A stretch of DNA of 64,000 nucleotides, taken from Planctomycetales bacterium (lineage in GTDB: Bacteria > Planctomycetota > Planctomycetia > Pirellulales > Lacipirellulaceae). The stretch lies in assembly GCA_020427155.1 (NCBI GenBank), contig JAGQOW010000009.1:1-64000 (forward strand). Reading direction: 5' to 3'. This document shows positions 1-7,886 of the stretch, piece after piece. The notes under the pieces were generated by a model. That model saw only the letters and a list, made by a program, of their open reading frames with translations, ran no database searches and had not been told where the DNA came from. A program made the translations under genes and the position numbers. Every line of letters begins with the position of its first letter. Positions within the stretch are counted from its first letter, which is position 1.

Positions 1-342
1 GCCAACCGCGCGCATCCGCTCCAACGCCCAAAAAAGATTCACCGCCGTAGGACGACTCGTGGCCAAATAATCGCAAGCCGCCCCCACGGTCTCTATACCC
101 GTACTGCCAGGCAGCACACGGTTCGTCACCGCTTCACGCAAACTCAAACATACGCCGTAGGCCGCCGCACACCCAATCGCCGGCGCTCCACGCACCGCCA
201 ATCGTTTGATCGCCTGCCAGATATCCTCGACCGTCAGGCAATCAAGCTCCACCACTTCGCCCGGCAACCGCGTCTGATCGAGCAACACCAGATGCCCATC
301 AACGTCGCCTTGCCAGTGGAGTGTAGGGGGAGGAGAGCTCAT
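1..342 (-). CDS. mtnA: S-methyl-5-thioribose-1-phosphate isomerase, N-terminal part (partial)
   Basis: The first 114 codons of a gene that runs off the left edge of the window. The translation carries LLDQTRLP near residue 21, the VRGAPAIGCAAAYG block and SRPTAVNLFWALERM. These are hallmarks of the MtnA/eIF2B-alpha family, where MtnA converts methylthioribose-1-phosphate to methylthioribulose-1-phosphate in cytoplasmic methionine salvage. The ATG (342-340) overlaps the ald stop codon in an ATGA arrangement, so translation is probably coupled to ald. The catalytic Cys and Asp lie beyond the window, so an eIF2B-like sugar-phosphate isomerase of another specificity cannot be excluded. Confidence 0.88.
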   Translation of the reverse strand, partial: MSSPPPTLHWQGDVDGHLVLLDQTRLPGEVVELDCLTVEDIWQAIKRLAVRGAPAIGCAAAYGVCLSLREAVTNRVLPGSTGIETVGAACDYLATSRPTAVNLFWALERMRAVG

Positions 343-1448
343 GTCGCGAATCTCTTGGAAAACGGCATATCAAACGTCTCTGCCACTGCCCGGTTGGTCA
401 CTTCGCCTGCGTGCAGGTTGATCGCTCGGGCGACCGGCGGCAAATCGCTGGCCGCTTTCTCCAGCCCACGCTGTGCAATCTGCAGCAGCCAGGGCAGCGT
501 TACGTTGCACAGCGCATAAGTGCTGGTCCGCCCTACCGCCCCTGGCATGTTGGTTACGCAGTAGTGCACGACGTCGTGCACAATGTAGGTCGGCTTGCTG
601 TGCGATGTCGGCCGACTGGTGGCAATGCAGCCTCCCTGGTCGATGGCGACGTCGATGATCACGCTGCCGTGCTTCATCCCTTTGAGATCTTCCTCTTCAA
701 TCAGCCGCGGCGCTTTTGCGCCAGGAATCAACACGGCGCCGATCACCAGGTCAGCCCGCTCGAGCTGCTCGCGAATCGTGTGACGATCGCTGAACAGCAC
801 ATCGACGTTCGGCGGCATCACGTCGGCCAGGTACCGCAGCCGATCCATGTTGATGTCCAGTAAACCCACGTTCGCATTGAACCCCGCGGCAATTTTCGCC
901 GCGTTGGCCCCCACCACGCCGCCGCCCAGGATCGTGATATTCGCCGGCGCCACGCCTGGCACGCCCCCCAGCAAGATCCCTCGGCCCATCTGCGGCCGTT
1001 CAAGATACTTGGCCCCCTCCTGCACGCTCATCCGGCCGGCTACTTCGCTCATCGGCGTCAGCAGCGGCAACTGACCCCGGCTATCCGAGAGCGTTTCGTA
1101 AGCGACGGCCGAACAGCCCGTATCGAGCAAACCCTCGGTCAGTTGTCGATCGGCCGCAAAATGAAAGTAAGTAAACACGATCTGACCCGGGCGGATCAGG
1201 GCCCATTCGCTCGGCTGCGGTTCTTTGACTTTGATGATCAAATCCGCGCGCGCAAAGATTTCTTCGGGGCCGCTGATCATCTCGCAACCATGCTGCGCGT
1301 AGTCCTCGTCGGCCAAGCCTGAACCTAGGCCCGCGCCTGCCTCGACCAGCACCTGATGCCCCCGCCGAACAAGCTCTTCGACGCCAACCGGCAACAGCGA
1401 CACGCGATATTCGTCCTGTTTCACTTCTCGGGGGACGCCGATTATCAT
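339..1448 (-). CDS. ald: Alanine dehydrogenase
   Basis: 369 aa, the normal length for NAD-dependent L-alanine dehydrogenase, which interconverts alanine with pyruvate and ammonia in the cytoplasm. The N-terminus MIIGVPREVKQDEYRVSL, the substrate-binding IIKVKEPQPSEW and TYFHFAAD blocks, the Rossmann motif GGGVVGANAAKIAAGF and the NMPGAVGRTSTYAL stretch are all present. The start ATG fits the family N-terminus. It is the upstream member of a two-gene unit with mtnA (4-base overlap). The 136-base gap to the divergent small membrane protein gene must hold its promoter. Confidence 0.97.
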   Translation of the reverse strand: MIIGVPREVKQDEYRVSLLPVGVEELVRRGHQVLVEAGAGLGSGLADEDYAQHGCEMISGPEEIFARADLIIKVKEPQPSEWALIRPGQIVFTYFHFAADRQLTEGLLDTGCSAVAYETLSDSRGQLPLLTPMSEVAGRMSVQEGAKYLERPQMGRGILLGGVPGVAPANITILGGGVVGANAAKIAAGFNANVGLLDINMDRLRYLADVMPPNVDVLFSDRHTIREQLERADLVIGAVLIPGAKAPRLIEEEDLKGMKHGSVIIDVAIDQGGCIATSRPTSHSKPTYIVHDVVHYCVTNMPGAVGRTSTYALCNVTLPWLLQIAQRGLEKAASDLPPVARAINLHAGEVTNRAVAETFDMPFSKRFAT

Positions 1449-1570
1449 CGAGCTGAAACTCCTGACTGGGCTAGACTGAGAAGCCGACTGGCTGCGCCCC
1501 TGCTCGGGCGACTATAGTGAACCGCAGTGTACACCCGCCAGCGGCTTAGATGAAACGTACAGAAAGCGGC

Positions 1571-1576
1571 TATAAT
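1571..1576 (+). promoter_or_regulatory. Consensus -10 box placed for a leaderless transcript
   Basis: A perfect TATAAT lies 8 bases upstream of the ATG at 1585. Transcription would start at or 1-2 bases before the start codon, leaving no room for a ribosome binding site. No good -35 hexamer was found at 16-18 bases upstream, so this rests on the -10 box and its position only. Confidence 0.4.
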
Positions 1577-1584
1577 TCACGCTT

Positions 1585-1851
1585 ATGCGAAGCGACCAAA
1601 ACCAGAACTGGCTTCCGATCGCCCTGATTGCCGGCGCTATGGTAGTTTGGGGAGGCGTGCTCGGATTGGGCGCCTATTGGGCCCCTTCGGGCGTCGAGGC
1701 GGGGGCCGATTTTCGCAAGTTTCTGGTATTGGCCGCCACCACGGCCGGTTTTCTGCTCTTTTGGGCCTTGGCCCTCTATCTGCGAGCCCGCAGAGTCCGC
1801 CGGCAGCAGCGAGCCAAGAATGCCCAGCAAGACCAAACCTCGTCCAGTTGA
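1585..1851 (+). CDS. Small two-helix membrane protein, unknown function
   Basis: 88 aa. Two hydrophobic segments (about residues 10-31 and 44-65) are followed by a basic stretch RARRVRRQQR and a polar Gln/Ser tail. This predicts an inner-membrane hairpin with a cytoplasmic positive tail. I recognise no domain. It lies between ald (divergent) and rplM (same strand, 117 bases downstream). It could be a planctomycete-specific small membrane protein or, less likely, a fortuitous ORF. Support comes from the clean membrane topology and the -10 box immediately upstream. Confidence 0.6.
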   Translation: MRSDQNQNWLPIALIAGAMVVWGGVLGLGAYWAPSGVEAGADFRKFLVLAATTAGFLLFWALALYLRARRVRRQQRAKNAQQDQTSSS

Positions 1852-1968
1852 GGCTTGCCTGACCGCCCTCAGATCAGTAGATTGATGGATTCCCGACCAT
1901 AGTAGATCACGCCCCTAGGCACTTTCGCTGCTCGGCCCAGAGCAGCATGGATTGGAATCAGTAGCAAG

Positions 1969-2406
1969 ATGAAGACTTACATGGCCAAGACCGCCGAGGT
2001 CGACCAGAAGTGGCTCCTCGTGGATGCGACCGACAAAATCGTAGGTCGCCTCGCCGCAGAAATTGCCACCATCCTGATGGGCAAGCATCGCCCTACCTAC
2101 ACCCCTCATATCGACACGGGCGATTACATCGTCGTGGTCAACGTTGATAAGATCAAATTCACCGGCAAGAAGTGGCAACAAAAGGAATACGCCTGGTATA
2201 CCGGCTATCCTCAGCAGCGGATCGTATCGGCTGAAGTGCGACGCGAGCGCAAGCCTCAGTTGATTCTACAAGAGGCCGTACGCCGCATGCTGCCCAAGAA
2301 TAAATTGGGCCGCGCCATGCTCGCAAAGCTGAAAATCTATGCCGGGCCCGATCATCCGCATACGGCCCAGCAGCCCGAACCTACCGAGCTGGCCTTGAAA
2401 GCCTAA
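1969..2406 (+). CDS. rplM: 50S ribosomal protein L13
   Basis: 145 aa. It matches bacterial uL13 along its length: KWLLVDATDKIVGRLAAEIA, then MGKHRPTYTPHIDTGDYIVVVN, KIKFTGKKWQQKEY, and RMLPKNKLGRAMLAKLKIYAGPDHPH. It binds 23S rRNA early in large-subunit assembly. The start at 1969 is preferred because planctomycete and other L13 proteins usually have a few residues before the MAK segment; an ATG at 1981 is the alternative. The order rplM-rpsI is the near-universal bacterial pairing. Confidence 0.98.
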   Translation: MKTYMAKTAEVDQKWLLVDATDKIVGRLAAEIATILMGKHRPTYTPHIDTGDYIVVVNVDKIKFTGKKWQQKEYAWYTGYPQQRIVSAEVRRERKPQLILQEAVRRMLPKNKLGRAMLAKLKIYAGPDHPHTAQQPEPTELALKA

Positions 2407-2470
2407 TAACCATTTTTTCAATTACGGCCCACCGCATGGCCGGCACCCGGATTAACAGGACCAAAAGTTC

Positions 2471-2875
2471 ATGGCAGCAACTGCAACCGTTGAAGAAGCT
2501 CTCGGAACTGGCCGTCGCAAGACATCGGTCGCTCGCGTGCGCATCCGTGCCGGCAGCGGCAAAATTACGATCAACAAGCGCGAATTGGAAGACTTCTTCT
2601 GTGTCGATCAAGACCGTAACACGGTTGTAGCGCCGCTGGACTATTGCGAGGTTCGCAACGAAGTGGATGTCATCATTCGCGTTCATGGTGGCGGTACCAC
2701 CGGTCAGGCCGGCGCTTGCATGCAGGGTATTGCTCGGGCACTGCTCAAACACGACTCCGATCTCTCGGAAAAGCTTCGCGAAAAGCACTTCCTTACCCGC
2801 GATGCTCGTATGAAAGAGCGCAAGAAGCCAGGCCTCCATGGGGCGCGTCGTGGAACGCAGTTCTCCAAACGTTAG
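2471..2875 (+). CDS. rpsI: 30S ribosomal protein S9
   Basis: 134 aa. Diagnostic features are GTGRRKTSVARVRI near the N-terminus, the VHGGGTTGQAGA core and the C-terminal LTRDARMKERKKPGLHGARRG. The C-terminal tail QFSKR, ending in basic residues, reaches the P-site tRNA in bacterial ribosomes. It follows rplM by 64 bases and is almost certainly cotranscribed with it. Confidence 0.98.
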   Translation: MAATATVEEALGTGRRKTSVARVRIRAGSGKITINKRELEDFFCVDQDRNTVVAPLDYCEVRNEVDVIIRVHGGGTTGQAGACMQGIARALLKHDSDLSEKLREKHFLTRDARMKERKKPGLHGARRGTQFSKR

Positions 2876-2965
2876 TCTCGGTGCATTTCTTCTCGCCCGA
2901 GTCATCACCGGAGAGATACTTTGCTCCGCTGCACCTGGGGCTGTTTCCCGGCCAGAGGTGATGCC

Positions 2966-3898
2966 GTGTTGAGCCGCACGGTGTGGCTTCGACTGCTTGC
3001 CTGTCTCGCAATCCTGGTCGCTCTCCCTACTTACCTGGCCCTTGGCGCCAGGTGGTGGTGGGTGTTCGACTTGGCGACTCACTTTCGTTTCTTCTACGCC
3101 TGCGCGCTGTTGCCGCTTGCAGCCGTTCTTTGCGCCACCAAGCGATGGCGACTCTTGGCCTGGGTCGCCGTTGCCCTCCTCATCGATATCTCTTGGCTGG
3201 CCCCGCACTACTTGGGCCGCACGGTACCAGACGATGCCAGTTTCACGCGCATCATTTCAATCAACGTGCTCTTCAACAATCTGCAGCGAGAGCGAGTCCT
3301 CCAGCTCATCCAACAGGAATCGCCCGATATCGTCTTGCTCGTCGAAGTGGATCCCTCTTGGCAACCGACCTTGTCGGAGCTCGCATCTCAGTTTCCTCAT
3401 GCTTTAGCCGAGCCCAGGGCAGGATCGTTTGGGATCGCTCTGTTCAGCAAGCTACCGCTGGAAGATTTGCAGGTTGTCGAAACTGGGTCCACAGGCTCCC
3501 CGTCGATCCACGCCACGGTAGTAATTGGGAAGACCAACGTACGCATCGTCGGCACCCACTTCATGCCGCCGATGAGCAGCGAGCGGTTTCAATTGCGCAA
3601 CGAGCAACTGCTTGCCACCGCCCAGGCGCTGGCCCAAAAACCTCGGCCCTGTTTGGTGTTGGGCGACATGAATATCACTCCCTGGTCGCCCCACTTTCGC
3701 GACCTTCTCGAAATCGGCAATCTCTGCAACAGTCAGGCCGGCTTCGGCATCCAGCCCAGCTGGCTAGGTGCCATCCCGATCGACCATTTGCTGCATTCCG
3801 AAGACATCGCCGTACTCAATCGTCGCATTGGCCCTCAGGTTGGGTCCGATCACCGTCCTTTGATCGTAGATTTTGTCGTAAGAAATGCGGCCAAATAG
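2966..3898 (+). CDS. Membrane-anchored endonuclease/exonuclease/phosphatase (EEP) fold protein
   Basis: 310 aa from a GTG start preceded by AGAGGTGAT at 2954-2961; an in-frame TTG at 2921 is less likely. Three hydrophobic segments fill roughly residues 5-80. The rest is an EEP-fold hydrolase domain with ISINVLFNN, the metal-binding Glu in PDIVLLVEVD, THFMPP, GDMNITPW and the terminal GSDHRPLIVDF. The architecture matches the common class of bacterial membrane EEP proteins whose substrate is unknown and may be a phosphodiester, phospholipid or nucleic acid. The catalytic domain probably faces the periplasm. Confidence 0.9.
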   Translation: MLSRTVWLRLLACLAILVALPTYLALGARWWWVFDLATHFRFFYACALLPLAAVLCATKRWRLLAWVAVALLIDISWLAPHYLGRTVPDDASFTRIISINVLFNNLQRERVLQLIQQESPDIVLLVEVDPSWQPTLSELASQFPHALAEPRAGSFGIALFSKLPLEDLQVVETGSTGSPSIHATVVIGKTNVRIVGTHFMPPMSSERFQLRNEQLLATAQALAQKPRPCLVLGDMNITPWSPHFRDLLEIGNLCNSQAGFGIQPSWLGAIPIDHLLHSEDIAVLNRRIGPQVGSDHRPLIVDFVVRNAAK

Positions 3899-4030
3899 CG
3901 ATCGCGACCGACACCCCGCCGCCAAGCTGGGGTTGAACCCTTGAGGCCTGGACGTGGTATGCTGCTCGCTGTGGGCGGCCTTGCCGCTCGCACTCCGGAA
4001 AATTGTCTTGGTTGGCTTGAGGAGAAACCT

Positions 4031-5644
4031 ATGCGGTCGAAGCTAGCAAGTCGAATGCTCTGCGCCACTTTTCTGGCCCTTTCGTTGGTTGTTCCTACAG
4101 CACTAGCTGCGCTGCCCTCGCCTGCAAAGACCGCCCAGCGAGTCGATGCCGCGATTGCCGAGGAACTCTTTGGCGAAGAGACTCCCCTTGCGCCCCGCTC
4201 TGACGACGAAACCTACTTGCGCCGGGTGTGGCTCGATCTGGTCGGCGATATCCCCACGCCTGAAGACGTGACCGCCTTCCTGCTCGACTCTTCGACCGAC
4301 AAACGCGAACGTGCTGTCCAGCAACTTCTGGCAAGCCCCTACTATGGGCAGAACTGGGCCCGTTATTGGCGTGATGTGATTTTTTCCCGCACCATCGAAG
4401 ACCGGGCCTACATCGCTGCCAATGCCATGGAGACCGATCTCACCGGCTGGCTCAACGAGGGAGTCGGCTGGGATCAAATCGCTGCCCGCTTTATCACCAG
4501 TCGCGGTGATGTCCAGGAACGCGGCAGTACGGCGATCCTCATGGCCCAAGACGGACGGACCGAAGAAACCACCGCCGAGGTCTCACGTATCTTCCTCGGC
4601 ATTCAAATTCAATGTGCCCAGTGCCACGACCATCCCTACGATCGCTGGAAACGAGAACAGTTTCACGAGCTAGCGGCCTTCTTCCCCCGCGTGGGAGTTC
4701 GTCCCGTCCGCGGCTTGACCAAGCGCAGCTTCGAAGTCTTCGGCACCGATCGCTTTGGTAGAAATGCGAAAAAAGATAACGATCGTCGCCCCCAGGCCGA
4801 GCACTTCATGCCCGATCTCAACGATCCCACGGCCGCAGGCACTCAAATCCAACCGAAGTTCTTTCTCACTAGCGCTACGCTACCAATCGGTGCGTCCGAT
4901 GCCGACCGGCGCGGCCAACTGGCCGAATGGCTCACCGATAACGAGTGGTTTGCCATCGCTCTGGTCAATCGCATCTGGTCGGAACTCCTGGGCGAAGGCT
5001 TTTACGAACCAGTCGATGATATCGGACCCGATCGGCAAGCTTCGGCCCCGGCGGCAGTGCAGCTGTTGGCTGCCGAATTCAGCAATAGCGGCTACGACCT
5101 GAGATGGCTGCTCGAAACGATTTGCCTTACTGAAGCCTATGGCCGCGAATCGCGCCCTCGACGCGACTCCGAGCAGACCCCGTTCACTGCCAATGTGCCC
5201 CAACGCTTGCGCAGCGATCAGCTGATGAACGCCATTCTTTCGGCGCTCGAAGTCGACGAATCGCAACCGGCCAACCGTGGAGGAAGACAGTTTGCCAATA
5301 GCCCCCGAAAACAGTTTGCCGATGTCTTTGGCTACGACCCGAGCGTGGCTCGCGAAAGCGTAACGCTCTCGATTCCTCAGGTGCTCGCGCTAATGAATTC
5401 GGCTCAAGTCAATCGAGCCGTCACTGCCGGCCGCTCGAACATGTTGGGTCGCTTGCTAACCGCTGAGGCAGACGACGAGCAAGTGATTCTTGAGCTTTAC
5501 CTGTGTGCGTTGAGTCGACAGCCAAGCGAGGAAGAGATCGCACAGTTGCTAGCCTACCGAGACGAAGTCGATGATCGTCAGCAAGCTTTTGAAGACGCCC
5601 TGTGGGCCCTCATCAATTCCACCGAATTTCAGCATCGCAGATAG
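4031..5644 (+). CDS. DUF1549/DUF1553 exported protein (pair 1)
   Basis: 537 aa. The start is ATG 4031, preceded by a GAGGAG box and followed directly by a signal peptide ending near ALAALPSPA. A DUF1549 region follows, with the RRVWLDLVGDIPT and LLASPYYGQNWARYWRDV signatures and the CAQCHDHPYDRW motif, then a DUF1553 region with LAEWLTDNEWFAIALVNRIW. Unlike the two other homologues here it lacks the N-terminal planctomycete cytochrome c domain. The DUF1501 partner follows 63 bases downstream. Such pairs are hugely expanded in planctomycetes and often linked to sulfated-polysaccharide use, but no biochemical function is established. Confidence 0.9.
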   Translation: MRSKLASRMLCATFLALSLVVPTALAALPSPAKTAQRVDAAIAEELFGEETPLAPRSDDETYLRRVWLDLVGDIPTPEDVTAFLLDSSTDKRERAVQQLLASPYYGQNWARYWRDVIFSRTIEDRAYIAANAMETDLTGWLNEGVGWDQIAARFITSRGDVQERGSTAILMAQDGRTEETTAEVSRIFLGIQIQCAQCHDHPYDRWKREQFHELAAFFPRVGVRPVRGLTKRSFEVFGTDRFGRNAKKDNDRRPQAEHFMPDLNDPTAAGTQIQPKFFLTSATLPIGASDADRRGQLAEWLTDNEWFAIALVNRIWSELLGEGFYEPVDDIGPDRQASAPAAVQLLAAEFSNSGYDLRWLLETICLTEAYGRESRPRRDSEQTPFTANVPQRLRSDQLMNAILSALEVDESQPANRGGRQFANSPRKQFADVFGYDPSVARESVTLSIPQVLALMNSAQVNRAVTAGRSNMLGRLLTAEADDEQVILELYLCALSRQPSEEEIAQLLAYRDEVDDRQQAFEDALWALINSTEFQHRR

Positions 5645-5707
5645 CTCGGGGGCGCTTGCGTCTGGTAGATTCCTTTTCGTTGTCAATCTGGTTGAGAGAA
5701 GTTCATC

Positions 5708-7009
5708 ATGAACCCAAACATTCAGCGTCGTACCGAAATCGCCCTGCGCGGGAACCGAGTCGTAGGCCGCCGAGATTTCCTGCGACAGATGTCGGCCTTG
5801 GGCCTTACTGCAGGCGCCTGCAACTGGACCGACGTACTCAGCGCCTCGGCCGACGAGCTTCGTTCGCGCGGCATGGCCTGCATCGTGCTCTGGATGCAGG
5901 GGGGACCTTCGCAGTTCGAAACTTTTAGTCCCAAACCTAATCACAATAACGGCGGAGAAACCAAAGCCATTTCAACCAGCGTTCCCGGCATTCAGATTGC
6001 CGAGAATCTTCCGTACTGTGCGCGAGTGATGGAGGACCTGGCGATCATTCGCTCGCTCACCAGCAAAGAAGGCAACCACCAGCGCGCAACTTACCTCTTG
6101 CACCACGGCTATCTGCCGTTGGGCGGCGTGAAGTTTCCCACGCTCGGATCGCACGTCGCCCAACATATCGGCGATGCTGCCAACCAATTGCCAAGTTGCG
6201 TACGGATTGGCGAGCGGCTGGCGAATTCGGGTGACGGAGGTTTCTTAGGCGTCGACTATGATCCGTTCGTACTGCGTTCGGCCAACAGCCCCCCAGAGAA
6301 TACCGAGCCGGCCACGGGCCGCGAACGATATCTGCGCCGACTGCGATTGCTCGACTCGATTCAGGCTAAGTTTGCCGCTGGCTCAGGGGCTCAGGTCGTC
6401 GCCGACCAGCGAAAACTGGTAGCCAACGCGGCGGAGATGATTCTCAGCCCCTCGATGGCGGCGTTTGACCTCGAGCAAGAGCCCGCCGCGCTGCGAGCCG
6501 AATACGGCAAGGGCGACTTCGCCGCGGGATGCATGATGGCGCGCCGCCTGATCGAGCACGGCGTGACGTTTGTCGAAGTCGTCTCCCGAGGTTGGGATAC
6601 CCATCAAGATGTCTTCACTCGCACCCGCGAACTGACCGCACAAGTCGATCAACCGATGGCCATGCTCATCTCCGACCTGAAACAGCGCGGCATGCTCGAC
6701 AAGACTCTCGTCGTTTGGATGGGCGAGTTCGGCCGCACCCCACGAATCAACCCTCGCAGCGGCCGCGACCACTACCCCAAGGCATTCAACGCCGTCTTGG
6801 CAGGCGGCGGAGTCTCGGGAGGTCAGGTCATTGGCGAAACCGACGACGCCGGTGCCCTGGTTTCCGAACGACCTGTTTCAGTCAACGACCTGTTCCGTAC
6901 GATATATCACACCCTCGGCATCGACGCCGACCACGAAAACATCAGCCGTGTCGGCCGCCCGATCAAACTCGTCGACGGTGGCGAAGTAATCCAGGAACTG
7001 TTCAGTTGA
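5708..7009 (+). CDS. DUF1501 Tat-exported protein (pair 1)
   Basis: 433 aa. A twin-arginine signal (GRRDFLRQMSALGLTAG, about residues 19-36) is followed by the DUF1501 blocks IVLWMQGGPSQFETF, the internal GVTFVEVVSRGWDTH and VVWMGEFGRTPRIN with SGRDHYPKAF. DUF1501 belongs to the alkaline phosphatase/sulfatase-like fold, and the conserved Asp/His residues suggest metal binding. Export in folded form is predicted. It is the downstream partner of the DUF1549 protein ending at 5644 and is presumably cotranscribed with it. Substrate unknown. Confidence 0.93.
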   Translation: MNPNIQRRTEIALRGNRVVGRRDFLRQMSALGLTAGACNWTDVLSASADELRSRGMACIVLWMQGGPSQFETFSPKPNHNNGGETKAISTSVPGIQIAENLPYCARVMEDLAIIRSLTSKEGNHQRATYLLHHGYLPLGGVKFPTLGSHVAQHIGDAANQLPSCVRIGERLANSGDGGFLGVDYDPFVLRSANSPPENTEPATGRERYLRRLRLLDSIQAKFAAGSGAQVVADQRKLVANAAEMILSPSMAAFDLEQEPAALRAEYGKGDFAAGCMMARRLIEHGVTFVEVVSRGWDTHQDVFTRTRELTAQVDQPMAMLISDLKQRGMLDKTLVVWMGEFGRTPRINPRSGRDHYPKAFNAVLAGGGVSGGQVIGETDDAGALVSERPVSVNDLFRTIYHTLGIDADHENISRVGRPIKLVDGGEVIQELFS

Positions 7010-7040
7010 TCTTAGCGGCTCATCTTTTTTCTTCTGAGGA

Positions 7041-7874
7041 ATGAAGCCAAAACCATTCAAGCTTGCCCTCATCCAAATGCTCGTCCGAGGCGGCGAGCAG
7101 TCGCTCAACGTCAGCCATGCCCTCGAACTGATCGCCGCAGCCTCGTCCCACGGCGCCGACGTGGCCCTCCTGCCAGAATGCCTGGACCTCGGTTGGGCCC
7201 ATCCTGCCAGCCAAACCATGGCTGGAGAAATCCCCAGCGGCACGGTCTGTCAGGCCCTCATGAACTCTGCCGCCCGCCACGACATCCATCTGTGCGCAGG
7301 GCTGACCGAGAAATATGGCCACCAGGTTTTCAATGCGGCGGTATTGATCGACAACCATGGCAAATTGCTGTGCCAGCACCGCAAAATCCATGAACTGGAA
7401 ATCGCTCATCCGTACTACGCCCAAGGCGACAGGCTTAACATTGCCGAAACGCACTTCGGGACGTTCGGCCTGATGATCTGCGCCGATGCCTTCGCTCAAG
7501 ATCGCGTGCTGACGCGCTCGCTCGGCTATCTGGGCGCCGATGTGATTCTTTCGCCTTGTGCGTGGGCTGTGCCCGCCGACCACGACCAGAACCATCAGCC
7601 CTATGGGCAGCTTTGGCGAGATTCGTACATTCCGGTCGCCAAGGAGTTTTCAATCCCGATCGTCGGCGTCAGCAATGTCGGCAAAATAACCAGCGGCCCC
7701 TGGCAAGGCAGAAACTGCATCGGGTGTTCGCTGGCAATCGACGCCCAAGGTAACGAGCTAGTGCAGGGACCGTACGGCGTCGACCAGGAGTGCATTCTCT
7801 ATATCGATATCAATCCTGTCGCCAGACCAGCAAGAGGAACCGCCTGGACTGACATTTGGAAAGCAGACGCCTGA
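7041..7874 (+). CDS. Carbon-nitrogen hydrolase (nitrilase superfamily)
   Basis: 277 aa, the usual single-domain length. The catalytic triad is visible: Glu46 in VALLPECLDL, Lys in CQHRKIHELE (about residue 115) and Cys in FGLMICADAF (about residue 150). Members hydrolyse amide or nitrile bonds in the cytoplasm (omega-amidases, N-carbamoylputrescine amidases, beta-ureidopropionases). The sequence does not identify the substrate. It starts 31 bases after the DUF1501 stop and could be cotranscribed. It converges on the next gene with only 12 bases between the stops. Confidence 0.9.
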   Translation: MKPKPFKLALIQMLVRGGEQSLNVSHALELIAAASSHGADVALLPECLDLGWAHPASQTMAGEIPSGTVCQALMNSAARHDIHLCAGLTEKYGHQVFNAAVLIDNHGKLLCQHRKIHELEIAHPYYAQGDRLNIAETHFGTFGLMICADAFAQDRVLTRSLGYLGADVILSPCAWAVPADHDQNHQPYGQLWRDSYIPVAKEFSIPIVGVSNVGKITSGPWQGRNCIGCSLAIDAQGNELVQGPYGVDQECILYIDINPVARPARGTAWTDIWKADA

Positions 7875-7886
7875 TCGAACAGCCGG

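Noticed and set aside
2381-3208. 275-codon minus-strand open frame over rpsI
   Set aside because: Antisense to a ribosomal protein gene and lacking any motif.
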